A DNA stretch of 54,391 bases from Pseudomonadota bacterium (GTDB lineage Bacteria > Verrucomicrobiota > Verrucomicrobiia > Limisphaerales > SXTU01), in assembly GCA_009922615.1 (NCBI GenBank), contig RFVF01000030.1, forward strand, positions 1 to 54,391, written 5' to 3'. Every line of letters starts with the position of its first letter. Within the stretch, counting starts at the first letter, position 1. The translations under genes were made by a program, and so were the position numbers. The notes beneath the pieces were generated by a model. It worked only from the letters and a program-made list of their open reading frames with translations, did no database searches and was not told the origin of the DNA. Shown here in pieces: positions 24,853-31,385 of this stretch.

Positions 24853-25806
24853 TCACGCGGACTTGCGCCGCCACTCAACCTTCGGCGGTTCGGGCAGGCC
24901 CTGCGCCCGCAGCGCCGTGCGGAAGTGCATCTTGCCCACGCGCGCCAGTGTCGCGACGCCGTGCTGCTCGACGATCTGCTTCGCGACCTTGTCCACGGCA
25001 GCGGACGCGCCTTTCGGCAGTTCGACGCCGAGTTCGCGACCCATCGCGGCGAGCTTCGTCACGAATTCGTGCCGCGCCAAAATTGACGCCGCCGCCACCG
25101 CCAAGTCCGCCTCGGCCTTGTGGCGTTGCACGATTTTCAACTTCAGCCCCCGCGCTTTCGCCTCGCGCGCGACCGTCGTTTCCGTCGCGGCAAACTGGTC
25201 GATAATGGCGTGCGCCGGCGGCGGGTTCAGGTGATGGGCGGGATCGAGCAGCGCCAGGATGGAGCTGACGTGGCCCTTGGCGAGCAGCGGGTTCAAGCTG
25301 CGTTCCTGGCGGTAGCGTTGGTTGTAATTCACGCCGCCGAGCGAGAGCACTTCACTGTGGCAGCCGGGCGTTTCGCGAATCACCTTCGCGAGATCCGCGA
25401 TGCGCCGGTCGCTGCCGATGTTCTTCGAGTCTTGAATGCCCGCGTCCTGCCAGGCGCGCACCACCGACTCGTTGACATACACCGCCGCCACGCACAGCGG
25501 CCCGAAGAAATCGCCCTTGCCCGATTCGTCCACGCCGATGCGTGCGACAAACATCTCCGGGTGCAAGACCGCTTCATACCCCAGCTCCGCGCGCTGTAAA
25601 ATCTCCGGCTCCAGCACAAACTCGACGAACTCCTGAGTGCCCTTGCCCTGCACGACGAGCTTGCCGCTCTCGTAGAAGACGACGTTGAGCTTGTCCTTCT
25701 CTCCGGCGAACCGCGCATAAGGCACCGCGCGCGGCTTGAACCCGTGCTCACGCAAGTGCGCGTCCAGCTTCGCAGCCTGCGCGTCGTCAAGCTTGCACGT
25801 GTGCAT
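24853..25806 (-). CDS. rnhC: Ribonuclease HIII
   Basis: 317 residues, normal for RNase HIII, which cuts the RNA strand of RNA-DNA hybrids. The N-terminal TBP-like substrate-binding domain (about residues 1-90) is present (FYESGKLVVQGKGTQEFVEF), which separates it from RNase HII. The catalytic domain begins with GVDESGKGDFFGPLCVAAVY, holding the Asp-Glu pair, followed by IQDSKNIGSDRRI, HAIIDQFAA and ADLAVAAASILAR. ATG 25806 is the start: the upstream frame to 25914 reads through a heptamer repeat (WTLDF, ESRNSKLETA) and is repeat translation rather than protein. The gene is divergent from mutY, and the repeat lies between them where promoters should be. Confidence 0.95.
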   Translation of the reverse strand: MHTCKLDDAQAAKLDAHLREHGFKPRAVPYARFAGEKDKLNVVFYESGKLVVQGKGTQEFVEFVLEPEILQRAELGYEAVLHPEMFVARIGVDESGKGDFFGPLCVAAVYVNESVVRAWQDAGIQDSKNIGSDRRIADLAKVIRETPGCHSEVLSLGGVNYNQRYRQERSLNPLLAKGHVSSILALLDPAHHLNPPPAHAIIDQFAATETTVAREAKARGLKLKIVQRHKAEADLAVAAASILARHEFVTKLAAMGRELGVELPKGASAAVDKVAKQIVEQHGVATLARVGKMHFRTALRAQGLPEPPKVEWRRKSA

Positions 25807-25828
25807 TGTCAGCGGTTTCACCGGGGCA

Positions 25829-25926
25829 GTTTCGAGTTTGGAGTTTCGACTTTCGAGTGCAAACTTCTGCGCGTGCCGCGCGCAAAAGTCCAAAGTCCAA
25901 GGTCCAGGGTCCAAGGCCCAAGGCCT
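25829..25926. repeat. Heptamer-repeat inverted element between rnhC and mutY
   Basis: The left arm (25829-25863) is five 7-bp units: GTTTCGA, GTTTGGA, GTTTCGA, CTTTCGA, GTGCAAA. After 21 nt of GC-rich spacer, the right arm (25885-25926) is six units: AAAGTCC twice, AAGGTCC, AGGGTCC, AAGGCCC, AAGGCCT. The arms are roughly complementary (GGACTTT on the opposite strand of the right arm against GGAGTTT/CGACTTT). It fills the space upstream of both divergent genes. Confidence 0.8.
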
Positions 25927-27027
25927 GGCCGCGAATGCGCATCATCGGCCATTCCGCAGCTGCTCCTCAAGTGGTTCGCCGCGAACGCGCGCGACTTGCC
26001 GTGGCGGCGCACGCTCGATCCTTACGCCATCTGGGTCAGCGAAATCATGCTCCAGCAAACGCAGGTGAGGACGGTCATCCCATATTGGGAACGCTGGTTG
26101 CGTGAGCTGCCAGATGTTGCCGCGCTCGCCACTGCGCCGGAGCAGCGCGTGCTGAAACTCTGGGAAGGCCTCGGCTACTACACCCGTGCGCGCAACTTGC
26201 AAAAGGCCGCGCAGCAGATCATGCGCGACCACGCCGGCCAGTTCCCGTGCGACTTTGAGGCCATTCTCGCGCTGCCCGGCGTGGGTCGCTACACCGCCGG
26301 TGCGATTGCCAGTATCGCCTTCAACCAGCCCACCTCCATCCTCGACGGTAATGTCATCCGCGTGCTCACCCGCCTCTTCGCCATCGCCGGTAATCCGCGC
26401 GACAAGGCGACGAACGAACGGTTGTGGCAACTCGCCGACCAGCTCGTTCAAGTTGCATCCAGCATCCAGCATCCAGCATCCAACATCCAGCATCTGGTCT
26501 TCGCTGGCAGTTGCTCCGTTCTAAACCAGTCGCTCATGGAACTCGGCGCGACCGTCTGCACGCCGCAGAATCCGCAGTGTGCGGCGTGTCCCCTGCGTGA
26601 CCACTGCGTCGCGCACCACACGGGCCGCGTGGCTGAATTGCCGGCGCTCCCGCCGCGCGCCGCCGCCACGCGCCGAGAGTTTTACACCTTCGTCATCGAA
26701 CACGATGGGGAATTTCTCGTCACTCAACGGCCCAGTGGTGGCGTGAACGCAGGCCTGTGGGAATTTCCGAATCTCGAAGTCACCGGCAGACATCGGACAC
26801 CGACGGCCACGTTGAAGGAATTGCTCGGCCTCACCGCCGCGTGCGCAGCGTTTGCATCCCTCACACACTCCATCACCCGCTACCGCATCACCCAGCGGGC
26901 GTTCCGCACGCGTGTCCGTCGCCGCCCCGCGCTAACGCCTGCGAGCCGTTGGCTACCGCTTGAAGAACTTCATCGGCTGCCGTTCACCAGCGCGCATCAG
27001 CGATTGCTCGCTCAACTCGCGGCGTGA
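25873..27027 (+). CDS. mutY: A/G-specific adenine glycosylase MutY (start uncertain)
   Basis: 384 residues if GTG 25873 is used. MutY removes adenine mispaired with 8-oxoguanine. Visible: NARDLPWRR, SEIMLQQTQV with the catalytic Glu, helix-hairpin-helix LPGVGRYTAGAIASIAF, catalytic Asp in ILDGNVIRV, the [4Fe-4S] cluster motif CTPQNPQCAACPLRDHC, and the C-terminal NUDIX-like domain (EFLVTQRPSGGVNAGLWEFP). Two things are odd. First, no ATG lies in frame near the conserved start; GTG 25873 would add repeat-coded residues, while ATT 25951 would give a normal-length N-terminus. Second, residues from the CATCCAG heptamer array (26456-26497) are inserted just before the SLMELGATVC segment, where family members have a short loop. 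Both may be tolerated, as all catalytic residues remain. Confidence 0.9.
   Translation: MPRAKVQSPRSRVQGPRPGRECASSAIPQLLLKWFAANARDLPWRRTLDPYAIWVSEIMLQQTQVRTVIPYWERWLRELPDVAALATAPEQRVLKLWEGLGYYTRARNLQKAAQQIMRDHAGQFPCDFEAILALPGVGRYTAGAIASIAFNQPTSILDGNVIRVLTRLFAIAGNPRDKATNERLWQLADQLVQVASSIQHPASNIQHLVFAGSCSVLNQSLMELGATVCTPQNPQCAACPLRDHCVAHHTGRVAELPALPPRAAATRREFYTFVIEHDGEFLVTQRPSGGVNAGLWEFPNLEVTGRHRTPTATLKELLGLTAACAAFASLTHSITRYRITQRAFRTRVRRRPALTPASRWLPLEELHRLPFTSAHQRLLAQLAA
26456..26497 (+). repeat. CATCCAG heptamer array inside mutY
   Basis: Six consecutive 7-bp units: CATCCAG three times, CATCCAA, CATCCAG, CATCTGG. The 42 nt equal 14 codons, so the array leaves the reading frame unchanged and encodes an Ile-Gln-His-Pro/Asn-Ala-Ser type stretch between the LADQLV helix and SLMELGATVC. 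There is no second, inverted arm, unlike the other elements. Confidence 0.8.
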
Positions 27028-27031
27028 CGGT

Positions 27032-28153
27032 TTAAGCGGCCGCCCGGATCACCGCCTCGACCACCCGCTCCGCAGTCAGACTTTTCATGCAGCGGAAATC
27101 CACCGGACACTCGCGCAGGAAGCACGGCGCGCAGGGCACTTTGCCGCTCAGGAGAACGTGACGTGCGTCTCCGGGCAGGCCGGGACCGGTCAGCTCTGCC
27201 GAGGTGCTGCCGAACAGCGCGACGACGCGCGTGCCGGCCGCCGCCGCCACGTGCATCGGGCCGGTGTCGTTGGTGAGCACCACGCGGCAGGCCCGGAAGA
27301 CAGCGCACAGTTCGCGAAGCGAAGTGCGGCCGGCGAGGTTGGTGATGATGCTGGATGACGGTGCGAACACGGAGGCGATGTCCGCCGCGAGCCTTGCGTC
27401 AGCCGGGCCGCCAAAGATGACAAAGGAACAGTTGAGCCGCGCTTGGAGCGCCTTCGCAGTCGCGATGAAGCGCTCGGCGGGCCAGCGCTTCGCCGGGCCG
27501 TATTCCGCGCCCGCGTTGAGGCCGATGAGCAGGCTGTCAGGCAGATTGAACTTCGCCTTCACCGCTGCGACCTCGGCATTGGTGACAGTGACGAGCGGCG
27601 CGATCGGCACGAGCTTCGCGCCCAGCGTCGCGACGAGGTGCAGGTAGTGAAAGAGATGGTGACTTTCCGGCGACGGAGTGGCGACCTCTGAGGCAGCGAG
27701 GCTTGAGTCGGCTGTTAGTTGCCGCACTTCCGCCACGCTGCGCTTGCGCATCCGCGTGACGTTGGTGCGCCACGGCACGGCTTGCGTGAGCAGCCAGCCG
27801 CGCCAGCCGCCCGCGTAACCGATGCGCCGGGGAATCCCCGCAAGCCGCACTTCCAAGCCGGACCGCAGCGAGTTTGGCAGCACCAGCGCGGTGTCGAACG
27901 ACTTTGCGCGTAACCGACGCGTAACGGTAAACACGCCTTCCTTCGCCGCGAAGGTGATGACTTCGTCCACGGCCGTATGCCCGACCCACAAGTCCGCCAA
28001 CTTCTCGTGCGTGAGCAGCGCGAGATGCGTGTCGGGCAAGGCCTCGCGCAACTGCAGTAGCGCGGGCGTGGTCATCACGGCGTCGCCGAGCCAGTTCACG
28101 CCGCGCACGAGGAGCCGGCGCGGGGCAGCGGGAGTTGAAGTGGGTGCGGTCAC
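27032..28153 (-). CDS. waaF: ADP-heptose:LPS heptosyltransferase II type (GT9)
   Basis: 373 residues from GTG 28153. GT9 family glycosyltransferase adding heptose to the LPS inner core at the cytoplasmic face. Motifs: VRGVNWLGDAVMTTPALLQL at the start, VLPNSLRSGLEVRLAGIPRR, GLNAGAEYGPAKRWPAERF, TNDTGPMHVAAAAGTRVVAL with FGST, and the Cys cluster CAPCFLRECPVDFRC typical of WaaF-type proteins. A short Ser/Ala-rich insertion (TADSSLAASEVATPSPES) sits in the middle loop, near residue 150. It lies next to lpxL-type and lpxK genes on the same strand, across a hexamer-repeat element. mutY converges from the other side, with 4 nt between stops. Confidence 0.9.
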   Translation of the reverse strand: MTAPTSTPAAPRRLLVRGVNWLGDAVMTTPALLQLREALPDTHLALLTHEKLADLWVGHTAVDEVITFAAKEGVFTVTRRLRAKSFDTALVLPNSLRSGLEVRLAGIPRRIGYAGGWRGWLLTQAVPWRTNVTRMRKRSVAEVRQLTADSSLAASEVATPSPESHHLFHYLHLVATLGAKLVPIAPLVTVTNAEVAAVKAKFNLPDSLLIGLNAGAEYGPAKRWPAERFIATAKALQARLNCSFVIFGGPADARLAADIASVFAPSSSIITNLAGRTSLRELCAVFRACRVVLTNDTGPMHVAAAAGTRVVALFGSTSAELTGPGLPGDARHVLLSGKVPCAPCFLRECPVDFRCMKSLTAERVVEAVIRAAA

Positions 28154-28169
28154 GGCGCAGCAACGATGC

Positions 28170-28272
28170 GAAGAGGATTAAGAGCACGAGCAAGATTCCT
28201 GCATCGCGCGGAGCTGGGTCGGCTTCGACTCGGGCATGTAATTGAAATCTTAATCCTGATCCTCATGCTTCT
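28170..28272. repeat. Hexamer-repeat inverted element between waaF and the acyltransferase gene
   Basis: The left arm (28170-28199) reads as 6-bp units GAAGAG, GATTAA, GAGCAC, GAGCAA, GATTCC. The right arm (28247-28272), read on the minus strand, is AAGCAT, GAGGAT, CAGGAT, TAAGAT. The arms are imperfect inverted copies about 47 nt apart. The right arm contains the last codons and stop of the acyltransferase gene, which therefore ends in His-Glu-Asp-Gln-Asp. Confidence 0.65.
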
Positions 28273-29164
28273 TTTCCACCCGCCACTTGCCTTCCTTCCA
28301 GCGGTTATGCACCCAAAACCAGTTCGCCGGGTCGCGACGGATGGCAGCTTCGTAGGCGCGGTTCATGTCGCGGGCGATGTCCTCCGTCGCGCGTGGTTTA
28401 CCGGCCTGGTGCGTGGGAATCTCGTCACCCACCTCGATCCGCCATCGTCCTGGCGCGGTGCGAAAACAAATCACCGGAAAGAGCGGGCAGCCATACCGCA
28501 GCGCCAGCACGCCGGCTGCGACGCTCGTGGAGCAGTCGCGCCCAAAGAATGGCAGTCGCGCGCCGCGATCGCCCGCGTGCTGGTCGGTGAAGAGGCCGAG
28601 CATCATGCCTGGACGATGCATCGCGGCCTTGAGTGCTTCGGCATCCGTGCGGCGTTCGAAGTAGAGGGTGCCGGACTGCTCGCGCAGGCTTTGCATCACA
28701 CGCGTGAGCCCCGCCTGGCGCAGCCCGCGATACGTGGTGGCCGTCTGATACCCCGGCACGAACAAGCCCGTCCGACCGAGCAGTTCGAAATTCGCAAAGT
28801 GTCCGAGCGCACACACAACACTGCGCCGCGGCTCACCCGCACCTGTCTGGGGAAACTTTTCCGCGCCCACAAACTCCGTCACGGCCCGAATGCCCGCGGC
28901 GTCAAAGCTCGCGGTTTTGACCGCGCAGGCGAAGCTCTCGCCGATGCGCCGGAAATTTTCGCGTGCCAGAGCGCGAACCTCGACAGCGGACTTCTCTGGG
29001 AAACACATCGCGAGGTTCTGCGCCGCCATCTTCCGATGCCGCGCATCCAGCAGATAAGCCAGCCCGCCAAACGTCCGCCCCAGCCACGCCACAGCTCCAA
29101 GCGGCAGCGCCTGCAGGAATGCGATGACGACACGCGCCAGAGTGGTGAGTAGAAAGTCCGTCAC
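28250..29164 (-). CDS. LpxL/HtrB-type lipid A late acyltransferase
   Basis: 304 residues from GTG 29164. Lysophospholipid/lipid A acyltransferase family: an N-terminal membrane helix (about 4-30), the HX4E catalytic motif in GHFANFELLG, and further family text (YRGLRQAGLTRVM, GLFTDQHAG, FFGRDCSTSVAAGVLALRYG, NWFWVHNRWKEGKW). It transfers a secondary acyl chain onto the Kdo-lipid A precursor at the inner membrane. The start is chosen because GTG 29164 overlaps the lpxK stop (GTGA), a coupling signal; TTG 29173 is three codons upstream. The last residues (HEDQD) and the stop come from the adjoining hexamer repeat. Which acyl position it serves is open, as only one such gene is present here. Confidence 0.85.
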   Translation of the reverse strand: MTDFLLTTLARVVIAFLQALPLGAVAWLGRTFGGLAYLLDARHRKMAAQNLAMCFPEKSAVEVRALARENFRRIGESFACAVKTASFDAAGIRAVTEFVGAEKFPQTGAGEPRRSVVCALGHFANFELLGRTGLFVPGYQTATTYRGLRQAGLTRVMQSLREQSGTLYFERRTDAEALKAAMHRPGMMLGLFTDQHAGDRGARLPFFGRDCSTSVAAGVLALRYGCPLFPVICFRTAPGRWRIEVGDEIPTHQAGKPRATEDIARDMNRAYEAAIRRDPANWFWVHNRWKEGKWRVEKKHEDQD

Positions 29165-30249
29165 TTGAAACAAATCTGCCGCACGCAGTCCTGAAAGTCT
29201 TTTGCGCCAGCGAGGATTTTGATCTCCACGCGCATGAAGCAGATGGGCAGGTCGCGCCGGTCAATCTTCGGGAAGCGCACGGCGTCCTTCTGCGTGGTGA
29301 CGATGATTTCGGCCTGACGCTTCTTGGCGCGGTTGATCGCGTTGAGCACCTCCTGCTGCGTGAAGCGGTGGTGGTCGGCGAAGCGCTTCGAGTAAACCAG
29401 CTCCGCGCCTTGCTTCACCAGACTGCTCTCGAAGCTCTCCGGCTGCGCGATGCCGCTGAAGCTCGCCACCTTCTTGCCCTTGAGGAAGCTCAGGTCCATC
29501 CGCTCGCCCGTGAACACGTCCTCGAAGTAGAGCGGGTGGTGAACGCACTCGACGACGCTGGCCTTCGGGTTGTGCTTGGCAATGCGGGCGCGGAGCCGCG
29601 CGGTGTCGCCATCGCTCTTGGTGAGGAAGATGACGCTCGCGCGGTCGAGGTGGGATGGCGGCTCGCGCAACGTGCCGCGCGGGAGCAGGTGCTCGTTGCC
29701 GAAGGGCTGCTGACAATCCACCAGCACGATGTCCTTCCGGCGACCGCGCAGGTTCCAATACTGGTAGCCATCGTCGAGCAGCAGGGTGTCGCAGCCGAAC
29801 TTCGCGATGGCGTAGCGGCCGGCCTTCACGCGATCCTTGTCCACGAGCACGACGACGTCCTTCAAGTTGCTCGCGAGCATGTAGGGTTCGTCGCCGGCGG
29901 TCTCGGAGTTGAGGAGCAGATTCTTGCCGTCAGATACAATGCGCGGGGGCGTGGTGTCCTCGCGGAGGAGCAGCTTGTTCAACAAACGTGGCGCGAGCGG
30001 GCCAGGGTTGGAGCGGTAGCCACGCGAAAGGATCGCAACTTTGCGTCCGGCATCGGTCAGCTCACGCGCGAACTTCTCGACGACGGGTGTCTTGCCCGTG
30101 CCGCCGACCGTCACGTTGCCCACAGCAATAACCTGCACGCCGAGCGTGGCGTCGCGCAGCGCGGCGCGCTTGCCCTTGCGTTGCTCGAAGATGACTTCGA
30201 GCACGAAGGTTTCGGCGTCTTCGGTCCAGTTGCGGAGCGTCTCGCGCAT
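29161..30249 (-). CDS. lpxK: Tetraacyldisaccharide 4'-kinase
   Basis: 362 residues. LpxK phosphorylates the 4' position of the lipid A disaccharide at the inner membrane. The P-loop [20 protein letters not shown] is intact, followed by [41 protein letters not shown] (DDGxQ motif, catalytic Asp) and [14 protein letters not shown]. The N-terminus is somewhat short and less hydrophobic than in proteobacterial LpxK, which carries a membrane helix. The ATG at 30249 is the only good start. It overlaps the downstream acyltransferase gene by 4 nt. The upstream space to lpxI carries a heptamer-repeat element. Confidence 0.93.
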   Translation of the reverse strand: MRETLRNWTEDAETFVLEVIFEQRKGKRAALRDATLGVQVIAVGNVTVGGTGKTPVVEKFARELTDAGRKVAILSRGYRSNPGPLAPRLLNKLLLREDTTPPRIVSDGKNLLLNSETAGDEPYMLASNLKDVVVLVDKDRVKAGRYAIAKFGCDTLLLDDGYQYWNLRGRRKDIVLVDCQQPFGNEHLLPRGTLREPPSHLDRASVIFLTKSDGDTARLRARIAKHNPKASVVECVHHPLYFEDVFTGERMDLSFLKGKKVASFSGIAQPESFESSLVKQGAELVYSKRFADHHRFTQQEVLNAINRAKKRQAEIIVTTQKDAVRFPKIDRRDLPICFMRVEIKILAGAKDFQDCVRQICFK

Positions 30250-30282
30250 GGTGCGCGGAGTGTGCCTGCGGGGAGGATGAGG

Positions 30283-30380
30283 GGAAAGTGATTAGTAATT
30301 AGTGATTCGTCTGAAGCCGCTGATTTGGATGTTCAGCAGTGCTCGCTCCAGCACCAAATACTAATCACTAATTACTTTCC
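30283..30380. repeat. ATTAGTG-type heptamer inverted element between lpxK and lpxI
   Basis: The left arm 30283-30307 contains GTGATTA, GTAATTA, GTGATT after GGAAA. The right arm 30357-30380, read on the other strand, gives GGAAA followed by GTAATTA, GTGATTA, GTATT. The arms differ by two substitutions and one gap, and are about 50 nt apart. It is strikingly A/T-rich in a high-GC setting. The lpxI stop codon (30374-30372) lies in the right arm. Confidence 0.8.
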
Positions 30381-31202
30381 GTCTCCGACCGTGACCAGCG
30401 AAAGGCCATGCTGGCGCACAAGTTTCTCCATCACGTCCTGCTCCAGCAGCAGCGTGCGCCCGGACTCGAAGGCGAGCACGCGGACGCCGCTGGCAGCGCA
30501 GACTTCGAGCGTCTGCGGGCCGACGCAAGGGATGTCGAAGCGGAGGTCGTGTTGTTCCTTGGCCACTTTCACCGCGACCGCTCCGCCGCTTTTGCCGGCG
30601 AGTTCACCGCCGCGTGCGAGGGCTTTGTCCGTGCCCTCGAAACCCTCGACGGCCAGCACGGTGCCACCTTTGACCACCACGGTCTGGCCGATCTCGAGCC
30701 GGGAAACTTCCTTCGCGATGCGGAAGCCAAAGCGCACGTCAGCGGCTTCGTCGTCGCTCAACTGCTTGCCCAACGCGAAGCCGGGCCCGGCCATGAGCGG
30801 TTGCAACCATGGCACAGCGGAGATGAGTTCCACGCCGTCCTTCTTTAACTCGTCAGCGATGCCGCCAAAAAGGGTGTGGGCGTTCTTCTCCTTCAACCGC
30901 AGCAGCAGCGCGACCGCACGCAGATCGGGCCGGAGGTCGAAGAGGTTTTTCGGCGCGATCTGCCCGGCCATGACGCAGTGCTGCACACCGCGCTCGGTGA
31001 AGGCGGAGATCAACTTGCCAAGCTGGCCCACGCGCAGCCAGACGAGATCATCCACCAATTGCGCCAGCGCGGGATCAGTCTCGCCCTCGAAGGCGACGGC
31101 GACGAGGCGGTTGACGCCCATCGCGCGGGCTTGCTTGGCAAGCAGGAGCGGCAGCGTGCGGTTGCCGGCTATGAGGCCCAGCGTCTGAATGGCAGCGGAC
31201 AC
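30372..31202 (-). CDS. lpxI: UDP-2,3-diacylglucosamine pyrophosphatase LpxI (DUF1009)
   Basis: 276 residues from GTG 31202. LpxI hydrolyses UDP-2,3-diacyl-GlcN to lipid X and UMP in bacteria lacking LpxH. Family text: LGLIAGNRTLPLLLAKQARA, VGQLGKLISAFTERGVQHCV, MAGQIAPKNLFDLRPD, ELISAVPWLQPLMAGPG, VKGGTVLAVEGFEGTDKALA, DIPCVGPQTLEVCAASGVRV and LAFESGRTLLLEQD. GTG 31202 fits both the family start and a promoter (CTGACA, 17 nt, TACGCT) ending 6 nt upstream. Longer upstream frames run through the hexamer palindrome. Same strand and pathway as lpxK, but with its own promoter and a repeat element between them. Confidence 0.93.
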   Translation of the reverse strand: MSAAIQTLGLIAGNRTLPLLLAKQARAMGVNRLVAVAFEGETDPALAQLVDDLVWLRVGQLGKLISAFTERGVQHCVMAGQIAPKNLFDLRPDLRAVALLLRLKEKNAHTLFGGIADELKKDGVELISAVPWLQPLMAGPGFALGKQLSDDEAADVRFGFRIAKEVSRLEIGQTVVVKGGTVLAVEGFEGTDKALARGGELAGKSGGAVAVKVAKEQHDLRFDIPCVGPQTLEVCAASGVRVLAFESGRTLLLEQDVMEKLVRQHGLSLVTVGDGK

Positions 31203-31208
31203 GGGAGG

Positions 31209-31237
31209 AGCGTAGCGGGTGGCCGGGCGGTTGTCAG
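31209..31237 (-). promoter_or_regulatory. Predicted promoter of lpxI, leaderless layout
   Basis: Minus strand CTGACA (31237-31232), 17-nt spacer, TACGCT (31214-31209), 6 nt, GTG 31202. One of the best matches in the window, with the -35 box matching 5 of 6 consensus bases. Confidence 0.55.
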
Positions 31238-31250
31238 GGAGGGAAAGTGG

Positions 31251-31332
31251 GAGGAGCAGGATTAGGATCAGGATCACGAGCACGAGGAACGCCGCGCTCC
31301 TGCTCGTGATCCTGATCCTAATCCTGCTCCTC
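31251..31332. repeat. Perfect 32-bp inverted repeat of hexamers between lpxI and the ThuA gene
   Basis: Arms 31251-31282 and 31301-31332 are exact reverse complements, separated by 18 nt. The left arm reads in 6-bp steps: GAGGAG, CAGGAT, TAGGAT, CAGGAT, CACGAG, CA. It lies between two divergent promoters (31209-31237 and 31348-31376) and would form a very strong cruciform or hairpin. Confidence 0.9.
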
Positions 31333-31347
31333 GGCTCGCCTTGCCGC

Positions 31348-31376
31348 TCGACAGTCCGCCTTCCCGCGCCTATCAA
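31348..31376 (+). promoter_or_regulatory. Predicted promoter of the ThuA-rhodanese gene
   Basis: TCGACA (31348-31353), 17-nt spacer, TATCAA (31371-31376), then 9 nt to ATG 31386. It predicts a leader of only a few nucleotides. Confidence 0.4.
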
Positions 31377-31385
31377 ATCGCCACC

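Noticed and set aside
25744..25872. N-terminal extension of MutY to an in-frame start at 25744
   Set aside because: It would cover the rnhC start and the repeat arm; the text shows no MutY homology and the region is needed for rnhC.
26456..26497. Possible CRISPR array
   Set aside because: Units are 7 nt and contiguous without spacers, so this is a simple tandem array.
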